This document shows positions 15,451 to 26,200 of a DNA stretch of 43,876 nt, piece by piece. The stretch is from the NCBI GenBank assembly GCA_021847425.1, contig JAJZRF010000022.1:1-43876 (forward strand). Direction: 5' to 3'. The first letter of the stretch is position 1. Every line of letters begins with the position of its first letter. A program made the translations under genes and the position numbers. This DNA comes from Deltaproteobacteria bacterium (GTDB taxonomy: Bacteria; Desulfobacterota; Desulfobulbia; Desulfobulbales; Desulfurivibrionaceae). The notes under the pieces were generated by a model that had not been told where the DNA came from, searched no databases, and saw nothing but the letters and a program-made list of their open reading frames with translations.

Positions 15451-15543
15451 GAGTGAAAGCCTGCAGCTGAAATTTCAAACAACCTACTGATATTGCTTGT
15501 TTTATCAAATCAGTGGCCATCAAGGCGCGCCTTGGCTGCCATT

Positions 15544-15571
15544 CCATTTTGTAAACTTATCTACAAAATGG
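15544..15571 (-). promoter_or_regulatory. NifA-type upstream activator site (palindrome) for nifH
   Basis: TGT-AAACTTATCT-ACA (15550-15565) is an exact TGT-N10-ACA site, embedded in a larger palindrome whose 9-bp arms CCATTTTGT and ACAAAATGG are perfect. It lies 100 bp upstream of the nifH -24 element and about 300 bp from nifA, so it could serve both divergent promoters. Confidence 0.85.
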
Positions 15572-15770
15572 AAGCCAAACGACACCCCAGGGAATGCGTC
15601 AGAAACCTTATTTTATTACATTTATGTCATGATACAGAGATTTTCTCTCTGGGGATATGGCCTCTGAATAGTTGCGCAACCCATAATGCGCCGTTGACTA
15701 AAAATATTTAGCTTTATATTTCAGGATGTTAAATCAACATAAACTTACAATTGTTACATTTTTGAAACAA

Positions 15771-15786
15771 TGGAACAATAATTGCT
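15771..15786 (+). promoter_or_regulatory. Candidate sigma-54 promoter of nifA
   Basis: TGGAAC-N5-TTGCT has GG and GC the required 10 bases apart but departs from consensus at one -24 base. It ends 73 bp before the chosen nifA ATG. Directly upstream is an ATTGTT/AACAAT inverted repeat (15749-15770). If real, nifA would be under nitrogen-controlled or self-activated transcription. Confidence 0.4.
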
Positions 15787-15859
15787 TTCCAATAACAACA
15801 AGAATGTGAGCGACAAAATTTCATCCTTACCAGACCGAACCCAAAGGCGGACAAAGAGC

Positions 15860-17518
15860 ATGACCAAACCCGACTACCCGACCGAACGCCTTGAATTGCA
15901 GGCCCTCTACCAGATAAGCCAGCTCATCGGCTCTGCCCTGGATATCAAGAAAACCCTGTCCGAGATATTGCAGAGCCTGCACGAAACCCTGCGCATGGAG
16001 CGGGCCACTCTTGTCCTGCAGGATGAAGGCGGCGAGAATCTTTCCATTGCCGCATCTTACGGCCTCAGCAAAGAGGAGGAGAAACGCGGCATCTACCGGC
16101 CCGACGAGGGGGTGATCGGCCGCATCTTTCAGTCCGCCTTTCCTTTCGTGGTGCCGGACATTCACAGCGAACCGCTTTTTTTAAACCGAACCGGCGCCCG
16201 CGCCCATCTTCCCAAGGGCGAAATCTCCTTTATCGGCGTGCCGGTCATGCTGCCGGAGGGGCCGGTGGGCGTTCTTTCCGTGGACAGGCTCTTCGGCGCG
16301 GAGATTTCCTTTGAGGAAGACATCCGCTTTCTCACCGTGGTCGCCATGCTCATCGCCCAGTTCCTGCGGCTGCACAAGGCTGTTTCCCACAAACAGCAGG
16401 TGCTGGTGGAGGAGAACCTGCTCCTCAGGAAAGAACTGCGCAGCCGCTACAACCAGCACAACATCATCGGCCAGTGCAAGCGGATCCAGGATGTCTACAA
16501 CTACATCGACAAGGTCGCGCCCAGCCGGGCCACCGCCCTGATCCTGGGGGAGTCCGGCACGGGCAAGGAGCTGGTCGCCCACGCCATCCACCAGGCAAGC
16601 CCCCGCGCCGACAAACCCTTCATCAAGATCAACTGCGCGGCTCTGCCCGAGAATCTGCTGGAAAGCGAACTGTTCGGCCATGAGAAAGGAGCCTTCACCG
16701 GCGCGGCCAATCTCAAAAAAGGGCGGTTTGAGCTTGCCGACTCCGGCACCATTTTTCTCGACGAGGTAGGAGAGCTGCCGCTCGCCTTGCAGGCCAAGCT
16801 GCTCCGGGTGCTGCAGGAGCAGATGTTCGAACGGTTGGGCGGCACCCAGACCATCACCGTCAATGTCCGGGTCATTGCCGCCACCAACCGCAGCCTGGAA
16901 GAGTGCGTTGAGCAGGGGACGTTTCGGGCGGACCTCTATTACCGCCTCAACGTCGTGCCCGTGATCCTGCCGCCACTCAGGGAACGGCGGGAAGACATCC
17001 CCCTGCTCCTTGACCATTTCCTCCGGGAAAGCAACCGGATGAACCACATGGATGTCCGCCTTTCCAGTCCCGTGCTCCAGCTCCTCTGCGGCTACTCCTG
17101 GCCGGGCAATGTCCGCGAGCTGCAGAATCTCATCGAACGGCTGGTGATCATGGCCGAGGGCGAAACCATTGTCTCCCGCGAACTGCCGGGCTACATCACC
17201 GCGGTACCGGAAGTTGCAGGGCAGGGAACGCCTTTCTGCCGCTTTACCGCGCCAAATACCGGGGAACCAGAGCCGGCAATCGATCCCCTGCCGGAAAAAG
17301 CCCTGCACAAATCCTTAAAGGATATGGAAAAAGAAGAGGTAGTCGCCGCTTTGAAAAGACACGGCTGGGTGCAGGCAAGGGCCGCCCGGGAGCTGGGACT
17401 CACCCAGCGCCAGATGGGCTACCGGATAAAGAAACACGGGATCAGCGTGCCCCTGCCAGGCCAGAACTACTCCGGGATGCCCCCCGGCGATTCCGGCGAA
17501 AATCTGGTCCGGGCCTGA
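15860..17518 (+). CDS. nifA: NifA, sigma-54-dependent activator of nif genes
   Basis: A 552-residue three-domain enhancer-binding protein. The N-terminal GAF domain spans about residues 15-170. The AAA+ domain has Walker A GESGTGKE (230-237), the sigma-54 contact loop GAFTGA (277-282), and the Walker B-type FLDEVGELP. The C-terminal Fis-type helix-turn-helix is near residues 505-530 ([24 protein letters not shown]). The linker before the HTH lacks the C-x4-C motif of oxygen-sensitive alphaproteobacterial NifA. The open frame reaches TTG 15782, but that codon lies in a candidate -12 element, so I use ATG 15860; its ribosome site is weak. No nifL is nearby. It is divergent from nifH. Confidence 0.92.
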   Translation: MTKPDYPTERLELQALYQISQLIGSALDIKKTLSEILQSLHETLRMERATLVLQDEGGENLSIAASYGLSKEEEKRGIYRPDEGVIGRIFQSAFPFVVPDIHSEPLFLNRTGARAHLPKGEISFIGVPVMLPEGPVGVLSVDRLFGAEISFEEDIRFLTVVAMLIAQFLRLHKAVSHKQQVLVEENLLLRKELRSRYNQHNIIGQCKRIQDVYNYIDKVAPSRATALILGESGTGKELVAHAIHQASPRADKPFIKINCAALPENLLESELFGHEKGAFTGAANLKKGRFELADSGTIFLDEVGELPLALQAKLLRVLQEQMFERLGGTQTITVNVRVIAATNRSLEECVEQGTFRADLYYRLNVVPVILPPLRERREDIPLLLDHFLRESNRMNHMDVRLSSPVLQLLCGYSWPGNVRELQNLIERLVIMAEGETIVSRELPGYITAVPEVAGQGTPFCRFTAPNTGEPEPAIDPLPEKALHKSLKDMEKEEVVAALKRHGWVQARAARELGLTQRQMGYRIKKHGISVPLPGQNYSGMPPGDSGENLVRA

Positions 17519-17740
17519 ACAACGGTTGAAAGTCAGCGACCACCGACAAAGCCGGTAGCCTGGCGACAACATATTTCCATGACCAAATTAACTTTTATGT
17601 GCAAACATAATTTGCAAACAAAATAAAAAATACAAAATTGTATAAACAAATCGAGCAATACGGTGCGGAAAAATTCAGAAAACAATAAAATATTCTTTTA
17701 TTACAGCATGATATACGCAAAATATTAACAAAATCACACT
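17519..17740. other. AT-rich spacer after nifA
   Basis: No gene is seen. The segment is much more AT-rich than its surroundings and contains a small perfect hairpin TTATGT-GCAA-ACATAA at 17595-17610. The sharp change at about 17740 into GC-rich kinase sequence marks a rearrangement junction. Confidence 0.5.
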
Positions 17741-18172
17741 ATTTGGCACGGCGAGGACGAGCGGACCGACATCTACAGCCTCGGGGCCATGTTCTACGAA
17801 ATGGTGGCTGGCGTGACGCCGTTCGCGGGGGAAAACGAGAATATGTTCGTGGTCATGAACGCACGCGTCACCGGCGATCCGGTGGCCCCGCGCAAACGCA
17901 ACCCGAAGGTTACTCCGCAGGTGGAGGAAATCATCCTCCACGCCATGGAGCGCGAGCCCGGCAATCGCTATCCGACAGCCTCCGCGATGAAGGCGGAGCT
18001 GGACCACCCGGATATTGTGCAGCTTACCGGGCGATGCGACCGGCTCCAGGCGCCGGCCCCGTGGAAGCAAAGCGGCAAAAAAGCGCTCTGGATTGGGCTG
18101 GCAGTGGCGGTCATGGCTGGCCTCTTTCTCCTGCTGCTCCTCTTGATCCTGCATCGCGGGCCCGCGCACTGA
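17741..18172 (+). pseudogene. 5'-truncated serine/threonine protein kinase with C-terminal membrane anchor
   Basis: The frame opens after a stop at 17726 and becomes recognisable at 17741: DERTDIYSLGAMFYEMVAGVTPF is kinase subdomain IX, followed by ARVTGDPVAPRKRNPKVTPQVEEIILHAMEREPGNRYPTASAM, the end of the C-lobe. A transmembrane helix (about 18 Leu/Val/Ala-rich residues) and a short tail finish the protein. The N-lobe, the HRD catalytic loop and the DFG motif are absent, so it cannot be an active kinase. An ATG at 17789 could still start a 127-residue membrane protein. Probably the broken end of a PknB-like gene left by recombination. Confidence 0.8.
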
Positions 18173-18272
18173 TTTTTGTTGTTTCTTGCGAGCAGCGTGC
18201 TAATGATTGGCCAACGATAGGCATTGACCGACGAACAATTTCAGGCAGAAACCGAAAAAGGAAAGCAGCAAG

Positions 18273-18602
18273 ATGACAATGTTTGCATGGTTCATTTTTA
18301 TCACCGCCGCCACCCTGGAGGTGGCCGGCGATGCCGTAATCAGAAAAGGTCTTCGCGGCAGCATCATCTGGTTCATCGTCGCCGGCTTCCTGATGCTGGG
18401 GGGATATGGTGTGGTAGTAAACACGGTTAAGTGGGACTTCTCCAAGCTCTTGGGGGTATACGTCGCCGTCTTTGCCGTGGTGAGCGTTTTGGCTGGGCGC
18501 TTCGTGTTCGAGGAAACGATTCCCGTCTCGACCTGGCTGGGGCTGGCCATCATCGTCGTTGGCGGAGCGGTGATCCAGGCAGGACCGGGACTGGGGAGAT
18601 GA
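18273..18602 (+). CDS. Small SMR-like four-helix membrane protein
   Basis: A 109-residue protein with four hydrophobic segments (starting MTMFAWFIFITAATLEVAGDAVIRKG). The E in the first helix within LEVAGDA recalls the essential Glu14 of small multidrug resistance (SMR/EmrE) transporters, and the helix lengths fit. It may export a cation or metabolite or act as a dimer with itself. ATG 18273 has GGAAAG about 12 nt upstream. It is downstream of the kinase fragment and converges with the amidotransferase gene, with 13 bp between the stops. Confidence 0.65.
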   Translation: MTMFAWFIFITAATLEVAGDAVIRKGLRGSIIWFIVAGFLMLGGYGVVVNTVKWDFSKLLGVYVAVFAVVSVLAGRFVFEETIPVSTWLGLAIIVVGGAVIQAGPGLGR

Positions 18603-18615
18603 ACGGAACGGGGCG

Positions 18616-19335
18616 TTAAGAAATGAGCTTCAGATAATCAGCAAAGAAACAGGCAAAGTCGTTTTCGATCTGAACGCGCAGTCGCATGGCGTCTTTAATG
18701 AGATCCGCGGGCTTGACCACCAGGGAACGGAAGGAGGCAAGCCACTGCCAATCCTTCTCAAGCCAGGCGGTGACATCCTCGGGCGATGCGGCGTGATTGT
18801 CAAACTGCACCCCGAGGATATGCGGCCGCTGCTCAAGGGAAAAAGCCTCCACCTGGCATTGCTCCGAGATGGCAAGCAGGGAAAAATGTTTGGGCAGCGG
18901 CTCCAGCACTGTCTGGCTGTGCCACTTGAACAGGGGAATGGACTTGCCGAGATTCCTGAACGCCGGATGCTCACGGCCATCATGGGTAAGATGCCCCTGA
19001 ACAAAACCGATGCTCGGCTTGAAATTCGGGCCGACCTGGGCACCCAAGATTGAAGCAAGCAGTTGATGCCCGAGACAAAAACCCAGGATCGGCTTGTCCG
19101 CACCAATCGCCCTTTTGATAAAACGTTTCTCCTCCACGAGAAAAGGGTATTTATCCTCCTCGTCAACGTTGGGAGACCCTCCCAGAAGAATGATCGCCCC
19201 ATAACCGTTGAAATCCGGGATCCAATCCTGCCAGACCTTGACAACATCAAAATCGACCCGGTGTTTTTCCACCGCATCAAGAAGCAGTCTCCCGGGTCCA
19301 GCCCAGGGGGTATGTTGCAGGATCAGGAATTTCAT
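18616..19335 (-). CDS. Class I glutamine amidotransferase-like protein
   Basis: A 239-residue single-domain GATase-1 protein. The nucleophile Cys87 is in GFCLGHQ, and the His/Glu pair appears in GVQFDNHAASPEDV. The N-terminus (KFLILQHTPWAGPG) and the oxyanion LLGGSPNVDE match the GuaA-like stand-alone amidotransferases. With no synthetase domain it probably acts on a partner or hydrolyses a gamma-glutamyl compound. ATG 19335 gives the family start; there is open frame to 19425 but it overlaps glnK regulatory sequence. It follows glnK by 93 bp on the same strand, so it may be part of the amtB-glnK nitrogen operon. Confidence 0.85.
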   Translation of the reverse strand: MKFLILQHTPWAGPGRLLLDAVEKHRVDFDVVKVWQDWIPDFNGYGAIILLGGSPNVDEEDKYPFLVEEKRFIKRAIGADKPILGFCLGHQLLASILGAQVGPNFKPSIGFVQGHLTHDGREHPAFRNLGKSIPLFKWHSQTVLEPLPKHFSLLAISEQCQVEAFSLEQRPHILGVQFDNHAASPEDVTAWLEKDWQWLASFRSLVVKPADLIKDAMRLRVQIENDFACFFADYLKLIS

Positions 19336-19428
19336 CTGGTGTTTTCTACCCTTTTTTGGGGAGCAGGCGGCGCATTCGGGACTTCCGCGAATCCGCCGCC
19401 TGCTGTCATTTTTCTCATCCGGCAAAAA

Positions 19429-19885
<457 letters not shown>

Positions 19886-19908
19886 GATTTTGTCTAGCGC
19901 CCTACACC

Positions 19909-21447
19909 TTACTCCATCTCCCCGGAGGGCATCGCCGACTGCCGGAGGGCGTATTCGGGGTAGGCACCAATACCATGCTCATAATTGTCAATACCCTGCA
20001 GCTCGCCCTCTTTAGAGATGCGCAGCAGGCCCATGGAATTTACCGCATACATGAGGGCCAAGCTGACAACAAAAGTCGCCAACGTAATGATCCCGCTACC
20101 GATGGCCTGGGCGGCAAGCACCGTTGTCCCGCCGCCATAAAAAAGACCAGTCAGTGGGGCGCTGTTGTCAGCCGCAATGGGACCGGTTGCCCCATACTGG
20201 CCGCAAGCAAAAAGCCCTAGCGAGAGGGTTCCCCATATGCCATTGAAGCCATGGACAGGGACGGCACCGATAGGATCGTCGATTCTCAACCATTCCAGGA
20301 TATCGACCCCGACCACCACAATAACGCCCGCCACCGCGCCGATTATGATCGAACCAGCGGGTGAGACCCAGTAGCAGGGGCAGGTGATCGCCACCAGCCC
20401 AGCAAGGAAACCATTCACCGTGTAACTAACGTCCCATTTTTTAGTCTTCGGGTATCCGTAAAACATCGCCGCAAGTGCTGCGGCGCAAGCGGCCAGCGTG
20501 GTATTGGCCGCAACCCGGCCGCATCCCTCAAAATCCATAATCGAAAGCGTGCTGCCGGGATTGAACCCGTACCAGCCAAACCAGAGAATGAGCCCGCCGA
20601 CAGTGGCCATGACAAGATCGTGGGGCAGCATGGGGCCACCGCCGTCCTGCTTGAATTTACGACCGAGGCGGGGTCCGAGGACGATGGAGCCGGCGAGAGC
20701 CACGAAGCCGCCGATGGTGTGGACCACCGTGGAGCCGGCGAAGTCATGGAAGCTCATGCCGAGGGTGGGTAGAAAATTGCCGGCGGTGCCCATGGTGGCA
20801 AGAAAGCCGTCCGGCCCCCAGGCCCAATGACCAATGATCGGATAGATGAATCCGGAAACCCCCAAGCTATAGAGCAAGTCGCCCACAAATCCGGTTCGTC
20901 CGATCATGGCGCCGGAAGTGATTGTTGAACAAGTGTCGGCGAAGGCGAACTGAAAGAGCCAAAAGGCAAGAAACGAAACGCCGGTGGTCCCATAGGTCGC
21001 TGGCACACCCTGCAGGAAGAAATATTCTGTCCCGACCCAAGGGGTTCCTGAGCCAAACATGAAAGCGAAGCCCCAGGCGAAAAAGAGCAACCCGCACAGG
21101 GCGGTGTCAACGACGCATTCCATCAGGACGTTGACCGTCTCCCGAGAACGGCAAAAGCCGGCCTCCAGCATGGTGAAACCGACCTGCATTCCGAAGACGA
21201 GGAAAGCGGCGAGCAATACCCAGAGCGTGTTGATCGGATTGATGATGTTGTTGGTGCTAGCTATCGGGTCTGCCGCCATGACATCCGAGCCGAAGATACT
21301 TGAGGTGAAGCCCATGAGCCCAAACAATAGCACAAGGCCGAGCATCTTCCCCGCCAGCAAAAGATATCCGTACCGGCGCCACTGCGGTTCGTGCAGCCTA
21401 TTACCAAGACGCGTCAGTTTGTTTGTAATACCCACTCTCCTTTCCAT
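19909..21447 (-). CDS. amtB: AmtB, ammonium transporter
   Basis: A 512-residue Amt channel. The pore twin histidines are in DFAGSTVVHTIGG and VPVHGFNGIWG, and the external gate sequence FQFAFADTCSTITSGAMIGR is present. It has an N-terminal hydrophobic segment (about residues 24-42) and then 11 predicted transmembrane helices. The N-terminal extension of about 60 residues before NPINTLWVLLAAFLVF is longer than in E. coli AmtB. The tail ELQGIDNYEHGIGAYPEY binds GlnK. ATG 21447 follows GGAGGAG. It is first in the amtB-glnK operon behind a sigma-54 promoter. Confidence 0.95.
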   Translation of the reverse strand: MERRVGITNKLTRLGNRLHEPQWRRYGYLLLAGKMLGLVLLFGLMGFTSSIFGSDVMAADPIASTNNIINPINTLWVLLAAFLVFGMQVGFTMLEAGFCRSRETVNVLMECVVDTALCGLLFFAWGFAFMFGSGTPWVGTEYFFLQGVPATYGTTGVSFLAFWLFQFAFADTCSTITSGAMIGRTGFVGDLLYSLGVSGFIYPIIGHWAWGPDGFLATMGTAGNFLPTLGMSFHDFAGSTVVHTIGGFVALAGSIVLGPRLGRKFKQDGGGPMLPHDLVMATVGGLILWFGWYGFNPGSTLSIMDFEGCGRVAANTTLAACAAALAAMFYGYPKTKKWDVSYTVNGFLAGLVAITCPCYWVSPAGSIIIGAVAGVIVVVGVDILEWLRIDDPIGAVPVHGFNGIWGTLSLGLFACGQYGATGPIAADNSAPLTGLFYGGGTTVLAAQAIGSGIITLATFVVSLALMYAVNSMGLLRISKEGELQGIDNYEHGIGAYPEYALRQSAMPSGEME

Positions 21448-21579
21448 GGTTGATCTCCTCCGTCGATTTTGGATAATAAATACAGCACGTTTTCCTTGCT
21501 TCACGCCTTTCCCGGAGCAGCCTTCCCATTCGGCCTCCAATGAGGCTCGCTTCCGGCAAGCAGTTATCTGGCAACAAAA

Positions 21580-21594
21580 GCAACAAGCGTGCCG
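21580..21594 (-). promoter_or_regulatory. Sigma-54 promoter of amtB-glnK
   Basis: On the minus strand CGGCACG-CTTG-TTGCT matches the -24/-12 consensus (GG and GC 10 bases apart), with only one non-core mismatch. It is 133 bp before the amtB ATG. Expected activator is NtrC or NifA; I see no exact TGT-N10-ACA site in the 300 bp upstream. Confidence 0.75.
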
Positions 21595-21942
21595 TTTTTC
21601 CACTTGATGTTTATTTTCCTCTTATCTCCTTGTCGTCGTGAGCTATTTCTAGTTTTTCTACATCTAAATGGTTGAGCCACCACCCTAATATTTATTACAT
21701 AAATGAAATAAATTGCCATATAAACAACTTCATGAATCACATAAATGTATCTGAACGGTAGGTTTTGGCATCCGGAAACCGATACCAAATATTTCTGGCC
21801 TTCCCTTTCAAAAATATGCTCTTCCTCCAAAAATCCTGGCACATATAATCTTGATCCCGCCCGCGGCTTGGTTCACCCCCCAAAGAAACGCGACACCCTT
21901 GTTCATTTTTCCTTGAGCCCAAAAAAACCTTGACGCAACAAG

Positions 21943-21976
21943 GCGGATAAGTCAGTTATACGTTTAACTTATCCGC
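21943..21976. promoter_or_regulatory. Inverted repeat upstream of RND operon
   Basis: GCGGATAAGT (21943-21952) and ACTTATCCGC (21967-21976) are perfect complements separated by 14 bases. The repeat lies 122 bp before the RND adaptor gene and 495 bp from amtB. It could be an operator or a terminator-like stem; no regulator gene for the pump is next to it. The remainder of 21595-22098 is AT-rich and shows no gene. Confidence 0.4.
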
Positions 21977-22098
21977 AGCCCATTACGCGGGTCGGCCGTT
22001 GCACATGCACCACACGTCAATAAATATGATTTGGCACTGTTACCACGGGAACCGTCCCGGTTTTCCACGGAAATCCACTCGCCCTCCTCTTCCAAAGA

Positions 22099-23238
22099 AT
22101 GCCGCCCATGAAAAAACGTATCCTTCTCTCCCTCCTTGGCCTGCTGCTGGTGATCGGCCTCCTTGCCGGCATCAAAGGGTTGCAGATCTTCAAGATGGTG
22201 GGCGCAAAAAACAGCTTTACCCCCCCGCCGGAAACGGTAACCACGGCCCAGGCCCGCCCTGAGTCCTGGGAGACCACCCTGCCCGCCGTGGGTTCGCTGG
22301 AAGCGGTGCAGGGGGTGACTGTTGCCGCGGAGCTGCCCGGCAAGGTGACTCGCCTCGAATTTACGCCAAGCGCCCTGATACAGGCGGGCAGCCTCCTGCT
22401 CCAGCAGGACATTTCTTCCGAGGAGGCGCAACTCCAGGCTGCCGAGGCTGCGGCAGCACTGGCCAAGGTTAATTTCGAGCGTGTCAGCATTCTGATCAAG
22501 ACAAACGCTGTTTCCCAGGCTGTCTACGATGAAGGCGAAGCAAACTACAAACAGGCGGTGGCCCAGGCCGACACAATCCGGGCGACCATCGCCAAAAAAA
22601 CCATTCGTGCCCCATTTTCCGGCCGTCTCGGCATCCGGCTGGTGAATCTGGGCCAGATTCTCAAGGAGGGGGATGCCATTGTTTCCCTCCAGGCCATGGA
22701 CCCGATTTTTGTCAATTTCATGCTGCCCCAGCAGGAGCTGGCCCGAATCCAGCCGGGATTTCCGGTGCGGATAACCTCCGACGTCCTGCCCGGCCGGACC
22801 GTTACCGGCAAGATCACCGCCATCAACCCGCAGGCGGACAACGCCACCCGCAATGTTCAGGTGCAAGCCACTGCGGCGAACAAAGGGGAACATCTGCGCC
22901 CCGGCATGTTTGCCAAGGTGGCCGTGGTGCTGCCCGCCAGAAATCAGGTGCTGGCCCTCCCCGCCACCGCCATACTCCCGGCCCCATACGGTGATTCAGT
23001 GTTCGTGATTGAAAAACACAAGGACGAGAAAACCGGCAAGTCCGGCCTGGTGGTGCGCCAGCAGTTTGTCCGCCTCGGAGAAAAACGCGGCGACTTCGTC
23101 GCCATTACCTCGGGTCTTGATCCCGGAGCCACCGTGGTCAGCTCCGGGGTGTTCAAACTGCGCAACGGACAGGGAGTGGTGGTGGACAACACCCTGAACC
23201 CGAAGTTCAACCTGAATCCCAAGCCGGACAACAGTTGA
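22099..23238 (+). CDS. RND efflux periplasmic adaptor (membrane fusion protein)
   Basis: A 379-residue HlyD/AcrA-type protein. An N-terminal transmembrane or signal segment (about residues 8-28) is followed by the barrel-sandwich half VTVAAELPGKVTRLEF, a short alpha-hairpin (AEAAAALAKVNFERVSILIKTNAVSQ), the second lipoyl half IRAPFSGRLGIRLVNLGQILKEGD, the beta-barrel and a membrane-proximal domain. It lacks a lipobox, so it is probably anchored by its N-terminal helix. ATG 22099 or 22108 may be used. The pump gene follows 19 bp later; no TolC-like gene is present. Confidence 0.92.
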   Translation: MPPMKKRILLSLLGLLLVIGLLAGIKGLQIFKMVGAKNSFTPPPETVTTAQARPESWETTLPAVGSLEAVQGVTVAAELPGKVTRLEFTPSALIQAGSLLLQQDISSEEAQLQAAEAAAALAKVNFERVSILIKTNAVSQAVYDEGEANYKQAVAQADTIRATIAKKTIRAPFSGRLGIRLVNLGQILKEGDAIVSLQAMDPIFVNFMLPQQELARIQPGFPVRITSDVLPGRTVTGKITAINPQADNATRNVQVQATAANKGEHLRPGMFAKVAVVLPARNQVLALPATAILPAPYGDSVFVIEKHKDEKTGKSGLVVRQQFVRLGEKRGDFVAITSGLDPGATVVSSGVFKLRNGQGVVVDNTLNPKFNLNPKPDNS

Positions 23239-23257
23239 GCCGGACAAGTCAAGACCC

Positions 23258-26200
23258 ATGAAATTCACCGACCTTTTCATCCGCCGCCCCGTGCTTGCCC
23301 TGGTGATCAGCCTGCTCATCATCATTGCCGGCTTGCAGGCCTTGCGCAGCCTCAATGTCCGCCAGTTCCCCAAGAGCGAAAACGCATCGGTCACCGTGAC
23401 CACCGTCTATGTCGGCGCCAATGCCGAACTGGTGCGGGGCTTCATCACCACCCCGCTGGAACGGGCCATTGCCGCGGCCGACGGCATTGACTATATCCAG
23501 TCCCAGAGCGCCCAGGGCCTCTCCACCATCACCGCCCGGCTGAAACTCAACTACGACGCCATCAAGGCCCTGGCGGAGATCAGCTCCAAGGTGGATCAGG
23601 TGCGCAACGATCTTCCGCCCGAGGCCCAGGTGCCGGTGATCAACATCGAATCGGCGGACAGCCAGTTTGCCGCGGCCTATCTCAGTTTCACCTCCGATGT
23701 TCTCAGCCAGAACGAAATCACCGATTATCTGACCCGGGTGGTGCAGCCCCGGCTTTCCGCCATCCAGGGCGTGCAACGCGCCGATGTTCTCGGAGGCCGC
23801 ACCTTTGCCATGCGCATCTGGCTCAAGCCCGAACGCATGGCCGCCTACAACATCAGCCCGGCCCAGATCCTCAGCGCCCTGGCCGCCAACAACTATCTGG
23901 CCGCTGTGGGTCAGACCAAGGGAGCGCTCATCCAGGTCAACCTCACCGCCGATACCGATCTGCGTTCGGTTGAGGAATTCAAACGGCTGGTGATCCGTGA
24001 GGAAAACGGGGCCACCATCCGTTTGGCCGATGTGAGCGATGTGGTTCTGGGGGCCGAGGATTATGACAGCGAGGTGCGTTTCTCCGGCAAGACCGCCACC
24101 TTCATGGGGATCTGGCCCCTGCCCAACGCCAACTCCCTGGACATGATCAAGCTGGTGCGCACTGAGATGGCGTCCATTCAAAAGGATCTTCCCACCGGAC
24201 TCAAGGGACGCATCGCCTACGACGCCACAGCCTACATCGACGATGCCATCCACGAGGTGACAAAAACCCTGGTCGATACCCTGATCATCGTGATGGTGGT
24301 CATTTTTCTCTTCCTCGGCTCGTTCCGCTCGGTGCTGATCCCGGTGGTGGCCATCCCGCTCTCCCTTATCGGCGGCCTTTTTCTGATGCAGCTCTTCGGC
24401 TTCAGTATCAATCTGCTCACCCTGCTGGCCATCGTCCTTTCCGTGGGGCTGGTGGTGGACGACGCCATCGTGGTGGTGGAAAACGTCGAACGCCACCTCA
24501 GCCAAGGCAAGTCGCCCCTGGATGCGGCCCTGCTGGGCGCCCGCGAGCTGGTGGGGCCGATCATCGCCATGACCATCACCCTGGTGGCGGTTTATGCGCC
24601 CATCGGCTTCCAGGGCGGACTCACCGGCTCCCTCTTCCGGGAATTCGCCTTCACCCTGGCCGGGGCGGTGACCATCTCCGGGGTCGTGGCCCTGACCCTG
24701 TCCCCGATGATGTCGGCCAAACTGCTCAAGCCGGGAATTGAAGAGCATGGCCTGGCAGGCAGGATCGCCCGGGGCTTTGCCCGGCTGCGCACCGCCTACG
24801 GCCACCGGTTGGACGCCACCCTTGCGGCCAGGCCCGCGGTCTATACGGTCTGGATCGTCATCAGCCTGCTCACCATCCCCATGTTCACCATGTCGTCCAG
24901 GGAACTCGCCCCCACCGAGGATCAGGGGGTCATCTTCGGCATAGTGGACGCGTCGGCCAACTCCACCCTGGACCAAACCAGCGCCTTTACCGCCGCCGCC
25001 AACAAAATCTTTCTCTCCATGCCGGAAACGGACTTCACCTTCCAGCTCACCCAACCCACCTCGGGCTTCAGCGGCCTGGTCACCAAGCCTTGGGCCCAGC
25101 GCAAGCGCTCGGTGTTCCAGATCATGCCTGAATTGCAGAAAAAACTGCAGGCACTGCCAGGCATCCGGATAATGCCGGTGCTGCGGCCATCGCTTCCCGG
25201 CGGCGGCCAGTTTCCGGTGGAGCTCGTTCTGGCTTCAACGGCGGATACCACGCAAATTCTGAAATTCGCCCAACAGCTCCAACAGAAGGCCGCGCAGAGC
25301 GGGATGTTTGCCTTCCCCCCGATCATCGACGTGAAGATCGACCAGCCCCAGTCGGAGTTCGTCATCGACCGCGACAAGGTGGCCGATCTCGGTCTCAACC
25401 TGGGACAGGTCGGCGCGGATCTCGGCGCCATGGTGGGAGGAAACTATGTCAACCGCTTTGATATCGAAGGCCGCAGCTATAAAGTCATCCCCCAGATCGC
25501 TCGGGTCGACCGCCTCAATCCGGAGCAGTTGAAAAAAATCTACATCACCGGACCAAACGGCCAGCTGGTGCCGCTTTCCACCGTGGCCACCATCCGCGAC
25601 TCCACGGCGCCCCGCTCCCTGAACCGCTTCCAGCAGCTGAATGCGGTCACGATCAGCGGCGTCTCGATCCGCCCCCTGGACGATACTTTGCGCTATATGG
25701 AGGGCGAGGCCGCAAAGATCCTGCCCAAGGGCTATGTGATTGATTACACCGGCGAGTCCCGGCAGCTGCGCACCGAAGGCAACAAGTTCCTCCCCGCCTT
25801 CGGCCTGGCCGTGATCCTGATCTTTCTGGTCCTGGCCGCCCAGTTCAACAGCTTCCGCGACCCCTTTGTCATCCTGGCCGGCTCGGTGCCCCTGGCCATG
25901 TTCGGCGCGCTGATCTTCACCTTCCTCAAAATTCCCAACCCCAATGTCCCCTTCTGGACCAACGGCTGGACCACCACCCTCAATATCTACTCCCAGGTGG
26001 GACTGGTAACCCTGGTTGGCCTGGTGGCCAAAAACGGCATCCTCATCGTCGAGTTCGCCAACACCCTCCAAAAGCAGGGGCATGCCAAACTTGCCGCCAT
26101 CCGGGAAGCATCCATGACCCGGTTGCGCCCCATCCTCATGACCAGCACCGCCACGGTGGCAGGGCATTTCCCCCTGACCCTGGTCACCGGCGCCGGCGCC

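Noticed and set aside
15782-15859. Longer nifA start at TTG 15782
   Set aside because: The codon lies within the candidate -12 element and the added residues are not conserved in NifA proteins as I know them.
21448-22098. Small open frames in the amtB to RND spacer
   Set aside because: Low-complexity or AT-driven frames without ribosome sites or recognisable similarity.
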